From the NCBI GenBank assembly GCA_040387055.1, contig JAZKEM010000019.1, positions 1-25,624 of the forward strand: a stretch of DNA of 25,624 nt, read 5' to 3'. This DNA is from Stenotrophobium sp040387055 (lineage in GTDB: Bacteria > Pseudomonadota > Gammaproteobacteria > Nevskiales > Nevskiaceae). Below, piece by piece: positions 15,053 through 23,055 of the stretch. Under the pieces are notes generated by a model. It saw only the letters and a program-made list of their open reading frames with translations. It did not search any database and had not been told where the DNA came from. Within the stretch, counting starts at the first letter, position 1, and the number at the start of each line of letters is the position of its first letter. The position numbers and the translations under genes are program-made.

Positions 15053-15677
15053 AACATTTGCGACGCTGCTGTTGGCCGCCGCATTCGCCCCGGCCGTTGC
15101 CGCGCCCGCCAAGAAAAGCAATGCTGACGTACTGCGCCCCACAGGCCCAGTCACCATCACTGCGGATCGCGCCGAATGGTCCAAAACTGGCGTGATGGTT
15201 TACATCGGCAACGTTGCGCTCGTCTCAGAAAAAATGAAGATGAACGGCAATCGGCTGGAGCTCACACAGTTCCCCAATAGCCAATACACCGCCAAGATCA
15301 CCGGCGAGCAAGCGCACCTGGAACACGCGGGTGAGCCGAATGAAAAAGGCGAGCCAACGCCAACCGTCACCGCCGACGCCAGCACCCTGCTTTACGATTC
15401 ACGCACGAGCGTGGTCGATGTCATCGGCAACGCCAAGATGACGCGTGGCAAAGACGAAGTGACTGGCAGCAATATTCGCTACAACGTTGCTGAGCGTCGC
15501 ATTCAAGCCACGGGCGGGGATGCGGGTCAGGTCAAGATCGTGATTCAGCCGCCGCCGGACAAGAAATTGCAGTTGCAGAAAGCGGCAGAGTCCAAGGCCG
15601 CAGAAATCAAAGCGCCGGAGAGCAGCACGCCGGACGCAAAACCCGCTGAATCAAAACCGGCAGATACCACACCGTGA
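15036..15677 (+). CDS. lptA: LPS transport periplasmic protein LptA
   Basis: LptA is the periplasmic bridge protein that polymerises between LptC and LptD to carry lipopolysaccharide across the periplasm. It has 213 residues. A Sec signal peptide (MSRAVKTFATLLLAAAFAPA) is probably cleaved around residues 22-23. The OstA-type jellyroll covers about 38-170, starting with PVTITADRAEWSKTGVMVYIGNV. The last 40 residues are a Pro/Ala/Lys/Glu-rich low-complexity tail that is not part of the core fold. The ATG at 15036, inside the end of lptC, has AAGG 7 nt upstream. An earlier in-frame ATG at 15021 would add five residues before the signal peptide. The stop overlaps the GTG start of lptB. Confidence 0.95.
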   Translation: MSRAVKTFATLLLAAAFAPAVAAPAKKSNADVLRPTGPVTITADRAEWSKTGVMVYIGNVALVSEKMKMNGNRLELTQFPNSQYTAKITGEQAHLEHAGEPNEKGEPTPTVTADASTLLYDSRTSVVDVIGNAKMTRGKDEVTGSNIRYNVAERRIQATGGDAGQVKIVIQPPPDKKLQLQKAAESKAAEIKAPESSTPDAKPAESKPADTTP

Positions 15678-16402
15678 GCTCCGTTCTCTCCGCGCGCAAT
15701 CTGGTCAAGCAATACAAAAAGCGCACCGTCGTACGTGATGTTTCGCTGTCAGTGAAAGCAGGCGAGATTGTTGGTTTGCTTGGCCCTAACGGCGCGGGCA
15801 AAACCACGTCGTTCTACATGATCGTGGGCTTGGTGCCGGCTGACGGCGGCACAATTGAGTTGGACGGCCAAGACATTACGACCTTGCCGATGCACGATCG
15901 CGCCAAACTCGGCGTGGGTTATTTGCCGCAAGAAGCCAGCGTGTTCCGCAAACTCTCGGTGGCCGACAACATCATGGCCATTTTAGAGATCCGCAAAGAT
16001 CTCGACAAAGCGGGCCGCGCGGCTGAGCTGGAACGTCTGCTTAACGATTTACATATCACGCACATTCGCGATGGCGAAGGCCAGAGCCTGTCGGGCGGCG
16101 AACGTCGTCGCGTTGAAATTGCGCGCGCGCTTGCAGCGAATCCACGTTTTATTTTGCTCGATGAGCCGTTTGCAGGCGTTGACCCAATTGCGGTCGGCGA
16201 TATTCAGAGCATCGTCAAACATCTGCATGCTCGCGGCATCGGCGTGCTGATTACCGATCACAACGTCCGCGAAACCCTAGGCATTTGCGAGCGCGCCTAT
16301 ATCTTGGCCGAAGGCCGCGTCATTGCCGAAGGCACGCCGGATGAAGTGCTGAAGAACGAAATGGTCCGTAAGGTTTACCTGGGCGAAAGCTTTAAGCTCT
16401 AA
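15674..16402 (+). CDS. lptB: LPS export ABC transporter ATP-binding protein LptB
   Basis: LptB is the cytoplasmic ATPase that powers lipopolysaccharide extraction by LptB2FGC. It has 242 residues. Walker A reads GPNGAGKTT, the signature LSGGERRRVEIARAL, Walker B FILLDEPFAGVDP and the switch ITDHNV. All are intact and typical of LptB. The GTG start overlaps the lptA stop by 4 bp (GTGA), indicating coupled translation. In many Gammaproteobacteria rpoN, hpf and ptsN follow lptB. Here the next gene is instead an outer-membrane DUF1329 protein after a hairpin-rich gap, so that synteny is broken. Confidence 0.98.
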   Translation: MSSVLSARNLVKQYKKRTVVRDVSLSVKAGEIVGLLGPNGAGKTTSFYMIVGLVPADGGTIELDGQDITTLPMHDRAKLGVGYLPQEASVFRKLSVADNIMAILEIRKDLDKAGRAAELERLLNDLHITHIRDGEGQSLSGGERRRVEIARALAANPRFILLDEPFAGVDPIAVGDIQSIVKHLHARGIGVLITDHNVRETLGICERAYILAEGRVIAEGTPDEVLKNEMVRKVYLGESFKL

Positions 16403-16497
16403 ATTTCTGGGCGTGTAGCGCAAGTGCACAAGGGTATGGATGCCCAAACCCATCGCTGCCATCCATGGCGCAAAAGCATCTCTTATTTGAAAGGCCG

Positions 16498-16560
16498 GCC
16501 CGCACATCCTTGTGCGGGCGTTCGCAGGCTCCGTGAGCAATGCTCACGGAACGAGCCTGC
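16498..16560. repeat. Two strong hairpins downstream of lptB
   Basis: Hairpin 1 (16498-16519) is a perfect 9-bp stem with a 4-nt loop: GCCCGCACA-tcct-TGTGCGGGC. Hairpin 2 (16524-16560) has an inner 8-bp stem CCGTGAGC/GCTCACGG and an outer 7-bp stem GCAGGCT/AGCCTGC, with a 3-nt bulge on one side. Neither is followed by a T tract, but together they could end or stabilise the lptB message. The flank CCACCCTACAAAA resembles the TTTTGTAGGGTGGG motif of dispersed repeats that I recall from other genomes. Confidence 0.6.
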
Positions 16561-16628
16561 TCACCCACCCTACAAAAGCCCAGCCCTGCTTCGGGCATAA
16601 GATTAGTGCAAATTTATTTACGTATTTC

Positions 16629-16656
16629 TTGTCATTTCAGCTACTCTGAATAAAGT
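16629..16656 (+). promoter_or_regulatory. Sigma-70-type promoter for the DUF1329-DUF1302 unit
   Basis: TTGTCA (16629-16634) and TAAAGT (16651-16656) are separated by 16 bp. The predicted start lies about 20 nt before a strong ribosome-binding site, AGAGGAG (16671-16677), in front of the ATG at 16684. Both hexamers are close to consensus, supporting transcription independent of the lpt operon. Confidence 0.55.
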
Positions 16657-16683
16657 CTGCATAAAAAATCAGAGGAGTATCAA

Positions 16684-18084
16684 ATGGCGACCTTTGCCGT
16701 GCGTATCTTGAAGCGATACGCGTCTTTCGGAGTTACCGGCTCCACCGCTGCACTGCTGAGTCTTGGGCTGATTGCAACGCCCGCCTTGGCCAAAGTTTCT
16801 CAAGCCGAAGCAGACAAGCTGAAAAGCGAGTTGACGCCTGTAGGCGCCGAACGTGCGGCCAATAGCGCCGGCACGATTCCCAAATGGGAAGGTGGGCTGA
16901 AAACCGCGCCGCCCTGCTATAAAGGCAAAGGCACTCGCTATTGCGATCCTTTCCCTTCAGATAAACCACTGTTCACGATTACCAAGGCCAATCTTGCGAC
17001 CTATAAAGGTCAGTTGACCGAAGGTCAGAAAGCGCTGTTCGCCAAGTTTGGCGATAGCTACAAGATGAACGTGTATCCGTCGCGCCGTACGGTTGGCTTT
17101 CCAGATTTTGTTTACGAAGCCACCACCAAAAATGCGCTGAACGCTGAACTCACCAATGGCGGCGAATCGCTCAACGGCGCCGTGCTGGGTATTCCTTTCC
17201 CGATTCCCAAGACCGGCAACGAGCCGATCTGGAATCACAAGCTGCGTTATCGCGGCGTGGGCGTTGATCGTTGGAACAACCAAGCTGCGGTCACCACTTC
17301 TGGCGATTTCAACTTGGTGAAAATTCACGAACAAGTAAAGTTCCTTTACGACACTCGCGGCATTACGCCAGAACAGCTCAATAACGTCGGCATTTACTTT
17401 ATGCAGGTGGTTACTGCACCGCCACGTCTCGCAGGCCAGATTACGCTGGTGCACGAGACGATGGATCAGGTGAAGGAACCACGCCGCGCATGGCAGTACA
17501 ACCCCGGCCAGCGTCGCCTGCGTCGCGCACCTAACGTCGGCTATGACAATCCAGGCACCGGCGCTGACGGCCTGCGCACCAACGATCAAACCGATACCTA
17601 CAACGGTGCAACCGATCGCTATACGTGGAAACTGGTGGGCAAACGCGAAATGTACGTGCCGTACAACGCCTATGCGATCCATTCCGACAAGGTCAAATTC
17701 AAAGACATCATTCGCAAAGGTCACATCAATCAAGATCTGGCCCGTTACGAACTGCATCGCGTCTGGGTCGTGGAGTCCAACATCAAACCGGGCACCACAC
17801 ATATTTATCGCAAGCGTGTGTTCTATGTTGATGAAGACAGCTGGCAGATTGTGGCCGTGGATATTTACGACGCACGTCAAACCCTGTGGCGCGTACAGGA
17901 ATCGCACCCCATCGCCATTTACGATGTTCTGGGCAGCGGCCCCGTGTTGGAAACCGTTTATGACCTGCAGTCGGGCCGTTATCTGGCACAGGCGATGAAC
18001 AACGAAGATCCGGAAACTGCCACCAAGGATTTCGAAATCAATTTCTTCGATCCTGCCAACGTCGCTAAACAAGCCAGCAAATAA
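16684..18084 (+). CDS. DUF1329 family periplasmic/outer-membrane protein
   Basis: This 466-residue exported protein has a Sec signal peptide ending ...LIATPALA (cleavage after about residue 36). No lipobox Cys is seen. The mature protein matches the DUF1329 family, recognisable from the SELTPVGAERAANSAGTIPKW stretch (split around residues 49-69) and the RRLRRAPNVGYDNP segment in the middle. The fold resembles LolB-type lipoprotein-carrier domains. The family nearly always sits beside DUF1302 genes and has been linked to handling of hydrophobic substrates in hydrocarbon- and steroid-degrading bacteria; its exact role is unknown. AGAGGAG provides a strong ribosome-binding site. A hairpin separates it from the DUF1302 gene. 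Confidence 0.9.
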   Translation: MATFAVRILKRYASFGVTGSTAALLSLGLIATPALAKVSQAEADKLKSELTPVGAERAANSAGTIPKWEGGLKTAPPCYKGKGTRYCDPFPSDKPLFTITKANLATYKGQLTEGQKALFAKFGDSYKMNVYPSRRTVGFPDFVYEATTKNALNAELTNGGESLNGAVLGIPFPIPKTGNEPIWNHKLRYRGVGVDRWNNQAAVTTSGDFNLVKIHEQVKFLYDTRGITPEQLNNVGIYFMQVVTAPPRLAGQITLVHETMDQVKEPRRAWQYNPGQRRLRRAPNVGYDNPGTGADGLRTNDQTDTYNGATDRYTWKLVGKREMYVPYNAYAIHSDKVKFKDIIRKGHINQDLARYELHRVWVVESNIKPGTTHIYRKRVFYVDEDSWQIVAVDIYDARQTLWRVQESHPIAIYDVLGSGPVLETVYDLQSGRYLAQAMNNEDPETATKDFEINFFDPANVAKQASK

Positions 18085-18089
18085 ATCAA

Positions 18090-18125
18090 CACGTCGACCG
18101 CGTCTGGGGAGATGCGGTCGACGTG
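18090..18125 (+). other. Perfect 12-bp intercistronic hairpin between DUF1329 and DUF1302
   Basis: CACGTCGACCGC (18090-18101) and GCGGTCGACGTG (18114-18125) are exact inverted copies around a 12-nt loop. No T run follows; the DUF1302 ribosome-binding site AGGGGAGG starts 8 nt later. It is likely an mRNA-stability or processing element that sets unequal expression of the two genes. A partial terminator is less likely. Confidence 0.65.
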
Positions 18126-18144
18126 ATTACATCAGGGGAGGCTT

Positions 18145-20427
18145 ATGAAGAATTTCAAACCTAGCTGGCTGCGCGTTCAGTTGAACCGCGCCGCTACGAT
18201 CACCGCCGTTATCCTTGCAACGCTGTCCGTGTCTGCAAACGCTTTTGAAGTCGACGTTGCAGGCAAGACTGTAAAAATCGACAACCTGATCACCATCGGC
18301 GGCATGATGCGCATGCAAGACCGCAATGGTCAGTTGGTGGGCAAGTCATCGTTGAATCCAGGCATCTGCGCCAGACGCACCAGCCCCGATCCATACAACG
18401 TTGATCCTGCCTACGCCGGCCATACCTGTAATGCCGGTGAAGAGGCGCCGGGCTATGATAATGCCAACGAATTTTTTGTCGCCCAGCCCGGCTCATACTC
18501 GCCTAACGGCGATAGAGGCAATCTTAATTTTGACAAGCACGATATCGTCTCAACCACGTTCAAGCTCACCACGGATTTTTCCTTAGAGATAGGCGGTTAC
18601 AACATTTTTGCTCGTGCGCTGGGCTACGCCGATCCACGCTATCTGCGCCTGCAGGAAAGTCACCCAGACACCACCGCACAGGCACGCTACACGTCCTACA
18701 AAGGCGAGCCACGCAGACTCAATGGTCTGCGCTTTGAAATGCTGGATTACTTTGTCAGCAAAAACTTTGATATCGGCGATCGCGCCTTCAGCATCAAGAT
18801 CGGCAATCAGGTTTTGAACTGGGGCGAAAGCTCCTTCCTGCTCGCTAACTCGCTTAACGCGATCAACCCGCCAGACCAAGCCGCGCTGCGCATGCCCGGT
18901 TTTGACTTGAAAGAACTGGCACAGCCTGCGGGCATGGTGTTGTTCTCGGGCGATATCGTCGATGGCATCAGCTTCCAAACCTTCTATCAATACCAGTGGG
19001 TGCCGGTTATTCCTGATCCGGTTGGCAGCTTCTTCTCAACGTCAGACATCGTTGGCGCAGGCGGTGACTACGCCATGCTGTCCTTCTCAAAAGCACCAGA
19101 AGATCCAGAACAGCTTTATTCGCCATCGCGCAACCCGGATGATCCAGCCTTCATCATCAACTCCAAGTCCAGCCGCACGCTTTTGGTAGACCACGCTGCA
19201 AGCCGACACGCTGAACCGAAGAATGGCGGACAGTACGGCGCTGCGTTCAAGTTTTACCTAGAGGGATTGAATGGCACCGAGGTTGGTCTTTATTTTGCCA
19301 ACTACCACGCACGCATCCCCAGCATCTCTGGTTTTGCCGCCAACGCAACCTGCTTGCCCAATAATCCTGCGCCGTCGCAAATCACCGACATTCTCACTAC
19401 CGTTACGCAAATTGCAGCAAACTGCCTTAGCGATCTGAGCCAGGTCGACGCGACAGTGGCTGCCGCGTTAGGCGGCGCAGCAAAACTTCCGCTGGACAAG
19501 GAAGCCCTACCCTTGGACAGCGCGCGTCTGTTCATCGAGTATCCGGAAAATCTGAAGATGTATGGCGTCTCGTTCAACACGACTGTTGGCGATGTCGCGG
19601 TTTCTGGCGAGTATGTTTACCGTCCTAACTTGCCCGGACAGATTCATTCAACCGATTTGGTGTTCGCGCTGTTGCAGCCTGCGTTCCCCGAAAATGATTT
19701 GAACCTCGGCATCGCTACCCTGCCCGGCCGCCGCTCGGCCGCACCGGATTTCTTGACCCAATTCCGCAATCCAGGCTGCGCGCCTAATTGCGTAGCTCCA
19801 GGTCAATACATTCGCGGTTATGAACCGATGAAGATTGGCCAGCTCAATCTGAGCTTCCTCAAAACCATTGGCGGCGACAACCCGCTGAATGCAAGCCAGA
19901 TCACGCTGCTGCTGGAAACCGGTTTCACCCACATCATCGATTTCCCTAGCTTGTCGGAACTGCAGTTCAACGGCGCGGGTACCGACAGCCATATCTCCAG
20001 CGGCGCTGATGGCAGCTTCGGCATCAATCCGCGCGATGTGCGCACCGACCCCAATGATCCGTCAACCAGCAAAACCGACCTCACACTCGACGTGCGCCAA
20101 AACCCAACAGCCTGGAAAGATCATGGCGGCTTTGGAAGCAAGTACTCGTATGGTTATCGCTTTGTCACGCTGACGCGTTACGACAGTGCACTATTTGGCG
20201 CCAACGTCGAGTTCCTCAACGCACTGTTCCACGACATTAGTGGCGTCGGTCCAGGCCTTGGTCAGAACTTTGTAGGCGGTCGCAAACAGATTCTCTCAGG
20301 CATTCGCGTCGACTATCTCTCCCGCTACTTCGGTGAAATGCGCTACACCTGGTTCACCGGTGGTGGCGTACGTGACGCACAGCGTGACCGTGACAATCTG
20401 ATGATTTACGGTGGCTATCAGTTCTAA
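18145..20427 (+). CDS. DUF1302 family outer-membrane protein
   Basis: This 760-residue exported protein has a Sec signal peptide ending SVSANA (cleavage after about residue 33). The C-terminus YGGYQF ends in Phe, the usual signal for outer-membrane barrel insertion. Many alternating aromatic/polar strands are visible, such as KIGNQVLNWGESSFLL and VDYLSRYFGEMRYTWF. The NWGES and DQAALRMPGFDL-type segments are typical of DUF1302. Several Cys-containing loop regions (for example GCAPNC) may form disulfides. By family it is probably a large barrel channel or adhesin-like pore working with the DUF1329 protein, perhaps for uptake or export of hydrophobic compounds. Substrate and function are unknown. 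The ribosome-binding site AGGGGAGG is strong, and an intrinsic terminator follows. Confidence 0.9.
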   Translation: MKNFKPSWLRVQLNRAATITAVILATLSVSANAFEVDVAGKTVKIDNLITIGGMMRMQDRNGQLVGKSSLNPGICARRTSPDPYNVDPAYAGHTCNAGEEAPGYDNANEFFVAQPGSYSPNGDRGNLNFDKHDIVSTTFKLTTDFSLEIGGYNIFARALGYADPRYLRLQESHPDTTAQARYTSYKGEPRRLNGLRFEMLDYFVSKNFDIGDRAFSIKIGNQVLNWGESSFLLANSLNAINPPDQAALRMPGFDLKELAQPAGMVLFSGDIVDGISFQTFYQYQWVPVIPDPVGSFFSTSDIVGAGGDYAMLSFSKAPEDPEQLYSPSRNPDDPAFIINSKSSRTLLVDHAASRHAEPKNGGQYGAAFKFYLEGLNGTEVGLYFANYHARIPSISGFAANATCLPNNPAPSQITDILTTVTQIAANCLSDLSQVDATVAAALGGAAKLPLDKEALPLDSARLFIEYPENLKMYGVSFNTTVGDVAVSGEYVYRPNLPGQIHSTDLVFALLQPAFPENDLNLGIATLPGRRSAAPDFLTQFRNPGCAPNCVAPGQYIRGYEPMKIGQLNLSFLKTIGGDNPLNASQITLLLETGFTHIIDFPSLSELQFNGAGTDSHISSGADGSFGINPRDVRTDPNDPSTSKTDLTLDVRQNPTAWKDHGGFGSKYSYGYRFVTLTRYDSALFGANVEFLNALFHDISGVGPGLGQNFVGGRKQILSGIRVDYLSRYFGEMRYTWFTGGGVRDAQRDRDNLMIYGGYQF

Positions 20428-20442
20428 TTAGTTTCACGTACA

Positions 20443-20484
20443 AAAAGCCGGGCTGCGTTCATCGCAGCTCGGCTTTTATTTTTT
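20443..20484 (+). terminator. Intrinsic terminator after DUF1302
   Basis: A 15-bp stem with one G-U pair (AAAAGCCGGGCTGCG at 20443-20457, CGCAGCTCGGCTTTT at 20463-20477) has a 5-nt loop and is followed by ATTTTTT. It starts 16 nt after the stop codon. Form and position are typical of a Rho-independent terminator. Confidence 0.92.
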
Positions 20485-20935
20485 GTAGGGCGGGCAAAGC
20501 ACAGGTTGATGTTCCTGTTCGCCGCCTGGTGGCGTGGCTACTGTCTGATCTGATTGAGATGGCGTGTTTCGCGCTGCGGCGCGAGTCACTTTTCTTTGCT
20601 GGTGCAAAGAAAAGTAACCCAAAGAAATCACCTTTAAAAGCAAAGCCACTTGTGCCTTTCAGCTTTTAGCACCCGAATGTGTTCTGGCTGCTGCTTCCAA
20701 TGCGAGAAAAAGTGCCACTCACACTTTTTACATGCTGATGACTGAAGTGCGCCATCGTGCTAACTGCTTGCTTGAGAAAAACAAGAGTGGCTTTGCTTTT
20801 AGAAACGTTTTCTTTCGTGAGTTTCTTTGACGTTTATCAAAGAAAGTCACCCGCGCTTCAGCGCGGAACACACGACCTCAGAGAAGAACCGAAAGTGCTA
20901 CGCCGCAAGGCGGCACACTGCCCCCCCGCACAACG
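20485..20935. other. Gene-free interval between DUF1302 and mpl
   Basis: Apart from the large inverted-repeat element, this stretch shows no credible coding sequence. It opens with TGTAGGGCGGGCAAAGC, similar to common dispersed intergenic repeats. It closes with a small stem, GCCGCAAGGCGGC (about 20902-20914), downstream of the mpl stop on the minus strand and without a T run. Short open frames here have no recognisable protein features. Confidence 0.6.
20570..20866. mobile_element. MITE-like noncoding element with long imperfect inverted repeats
   Basis: The left arm (about 20570-20650) and the right arm (about 20786-20866) are inverted copies over roughly 80-85 bp. Both outer ends read CGCGCTG. 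Each arm contains its own TTTCTTTG...CAAAGAAA hairpin (20592-20612 and 20822-20844). The innermost 15 bp, AAAAGCAAAGCCACT (20636-20650) against 20786-20800, are identical. The centre (20651-20785) has a further AAAAAGTG...CACTTTTT stem (20707-20729). No convincing gene is inside. CTTTTCTTTG...CAAAGAAAAGTAAC motifs recur in intergenic DNA of many Gamma- and Betaproteobacteria as far as I remember. Mobility is inferred from structure; target-site duplications were not identified. Confidence 0.55.
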
Positions 20936-22288
20936 CTAGGCTTTCAGCGCATCCACCAACTTCTGGTGAATCCCACCAAAGTCCCCATTGCTCATCACCA
21001 CCACACGATCACCTTCACGCGCTTCCGCAGCGATAGCGGCAATCAATGGCTCCAGTGCCTGCTCGACATGCAAGCGTGAGCCGACGTCTTTCAGAGCCGA
21101 CTTCGCGTCCCACTTGAGATCGGGTCGCGCGTAGACGAAGCAGCGATCCGCATCACGCAAGCTGCGCGCAAGTTCTTGTGCATGTGAACCCATACGCATG
21201 GTGTTCGAGCGCGGCTCGAGCACTGCAAGTACGCGACCACCACCCTGCTCTTTAACTGCTGCCAACGTCACTTCAATCGCTGTCGGGTGATGCGCGAAGT
21301 CGTCGTACACCTTGACGCCACGTGCTTCGCCAACCAGCTCTAAGCGGCGCTTCACGCTGTGAAACGCAGCGAGGCCTTCGATCAGTTTGTCGAGCGAGGC
21401 ACCAACATGCGTTGCCGCAGCAAATGCAGCGAGTGTGTTGGAGCGATTGTGCGCACCTGCCATCGGTGTTTGTACGATGCCTTTGGAGCGGCCTTTCACG
21501 TAAAGCTCAAAGCCCTCTTCACGCGGCTCTGCCTGCCAACCATCGACATGATCAAAATGCTCAACTGAGCTCCAGCAACCTTGCTGCAGCACGTGCGCAA
21601 GATTGGCATCGGCACCATTCACCACCAAGCGGCCTTCACCGGGCACAGTGCGAATCAGATGATGAAATTGGCGCTCGATCGCGGCCAGATCCGGAAAAAT
21701 ATCTGCGTGGTCGAATTCCAGATTATTCAGAATCGTCGTGCGTGGATGGTAGTGAACGAACTTGCTGCGCTTGTCGAAGAAAGCGGTGTCATATTCGTCT
21801 GCTTCAATCACAAAATATTTTGATTTGCCCAAGCGCGCGGACACGCCGAAGTTCACCGGCACGCCACCCACCAGAAAGCCCGGCTCGAAGCCTGCGTAAT
21901 CGAGCAGCCATGCGAGCAGCGACGTCGTTGTCGTTTTACCGTGTGTGCCTGCAACCGCGAGTACATGACGGCCTTGCAGCACGTTCTCAGCGAGCCACTG
22001 CGGGCCAGAGATGTAAGGCAGACCTGCATTGAGCACATATTCCATCGCCGGATTGCCGCGCGTAACCACGTTGCCAACGACAACGACATCCGGCGCAGGC
22101 TGTAGATGCGATGGCTCATAGCCCTGCATCAAGGTGATGCCGAGCGCTTCCAGCTGCGTGGACATTGGTGGCCAAGCGTTGGCATCTGAACCCGTAACCT
22201 TGTATCCAGCCTCACGCGCAATGGCGGCAATGCCGGCCATAAAAGTGCCGCAGATACCGAGGATATGAATGTGTTTAGGTTTGGACAT
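20936..22288 (-). CDS. mpl: UDP-N-acetylmuramate:L-alanyl-gamma-D-glutamyl-meso-diaminopimelate ligase
   Basis: Mpl joins the recycled murein tripeptide to UDP-MurNAc in the cytoplasm, letting the cell reuse cell-wall peptides. It has 450 residues, the usual length. The N-terminal Rossmann segment HIHILGICGTFMAGIAAIAR distinguishes Mpl from MurC. The ATP-binding loop GTHGKTTT is at 114-121. The central ligase region includes FVIEADEYDTAFFDKRSKF, and the C-terminal domain begins near DDFAHHPTAIE. The ATG at 22286-22288 is clear. It is transcribed alone on the minus strand. A possible promoter (TTGCAG, 18 bp, TAGAGT) lies in the 124-bp gap upstream, between it and the YIP1-like gene. Confidence 0.97.
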   Translation of the reverse strand: MSKPKHIHILGICGTFMAGIAAIAREAGYKVTGSDANAWPPMSTQLEALGITLMQGYEPSHLQPAPDVVVVGNVVTRGNPAMEYVLNAGLPYISGPQWLAENVLQGRHVLAVAGTHGKTTTTSLLAWLLDYAGFEPGFLVGGVPVNFGVSARLGKSKYFVIEADEYDTAFFDKRSKFVHYHPRTTILNNLEFDHADIFPDLAAIERQFHHLIRTVPGEGRLVVNGADANLAHVLQQGCWSSVEHFDHVDGWQAEPREEGFELYVKGRSKGIVQTPMAGAHNRSNTLAAFAAATHVGASLDKLIEGLAAFHSVKRRLELVGEARGVKVYDDFAHHPTAIEVTLAAVKEQGGGRVLAVLEPRSNTMRMGSHAQELARSLRDADRCFVYARPDLKWDAKSALKDVGSRLHVEQALEPLIAAIAAEAREGDRVVVMSNGDFGGIHQKLVDALKA

Positions 22289-22412
22289 CGACGCTGACCT
22301 GATTAAACGCTTAAGCCCGCCCCGCTACAGCGGCCAGCGCACTCTATTCGTTGATATTTATTGACTGCAATTAATTTAGTTTAACAAATTTAAACAATAA
22401 CGAAGGTAACGC

Positions 22413-22997
22413 TCAGCTCACCGGTGCGCCAAACAAAGCGCCTACAAAGGTGCCACCAACCACGCCAATAAACAGCATGACGCCAGCAGCAATAAACCCG
22501 ATCACAAAGCCCACCCACATCGGCACGTTAGCGGCATGACGAAAAATGTGCGCGGTAACGGCAAAGTTCCAGAAATTAAGCAGGTTCATCAGCAACACCG
22601 GCAACGTAGGTAGCTTTACAGCAGCCTCCGGGTTCTGCAGCGCTTCAGGGTGTTTGGTTAGCTCCAGCAAATGCGGCGCCACCTGAGAGAACGGAACCAC
22701 TGTGGCCAGCGTCAGCAAGAGCGTGGTGGCAAGTAGTGAATCAAACGTCTGCTGAAAGCGTACGGTCAGATTGCGCAGACGAAGCGTCCAGCGCACCACC
22801 AGCGCCATACCGCCAATCATCGCCACAGCAATGCCTATCGCCATGCTTAAGGGCAAAACCTGCCCAAACACTAAGGCATTGGCTGTCGCGGCCAGCAGCA
22901 ATAGCGCAGGACGAATCCCGATAGCAAAGGGGAAATCCTGCGGTCCTGCACGGAAAAACAGGATGCGGAGCGTGGCATTCAGTACTTCGTTAAACAT
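22413..22997 (-). CDS. YIP1-like integral membrane protein of unknown function
   Basis: This 194-residue inner-membrane protein has about five hydrophobic helices, at roughly 28-45, 48-68, 86-105, 132-152 and 160-190. The N-terminus MFNEVLNATLRILFFRAGPQ followed by the helix bundle, and the soluble LLELTKHPEALQNPEAAV loop between helices 3 and 4, resemble bacterial YIP1-domain proteins. No catalytic motif is visible. It is divergent from rnd with 58 bp between the starts and convergent with nothing; mpl lies downstream on the same strand. The function cannot be stated. Homologues are commonly labelled hypothetical or YIP1 family; my family call is moderate. Confidence 0.75.
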   Translation of the reverse strand: MFNEVLNATLRILFFRAGPQDFPFAIGIRPALLLLAATANALVFGQVLPLSMAIGIAVAMIGGMALVVRWTLRLRNLTVRFQQTFDSLLATTLLLTLATVVPFSQVAPHLLELTKHPEALQNPEAAVKLPTLPVLLMNLLNFWNFAVTAHIFRHAANVPMWVGFVIGFIAAGVMLFIGVVGGTFVGALFGAPVS

Positions 22998-23055
22998 TTT
23001 TCAATCTTCGGCCTTCGATAGCCGATATTCTATGTGCTTATACAGATCGAAGCTC

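Noticed and set aside
16403..16683. Small RNA gene between lptB and DUF1329
   Set aside because: The hairpins are clear, but no promoter before them and no T-run terminator after them were found, so a separate RNA is not supported.
16957..18072. 371-codon minus-strand open frame
   Set aside because: It is antisense to the DUF1329 gene, which has a signal peptide, promoter and ribosome-binding site; the shadow frame resembles no family.
20485..20935. Hidden small genes or CRISPR in the gene-free interval
   Set aside because: The repeats are inverted and few, not regularly spaced direct repeats; short frames inside have no protein character.
21322..22032. 236-codon plus-strand open frame
   Set aside because: It overlaps mpl in antisense and shows Arg/Ser/His-rich sequence with no domain.
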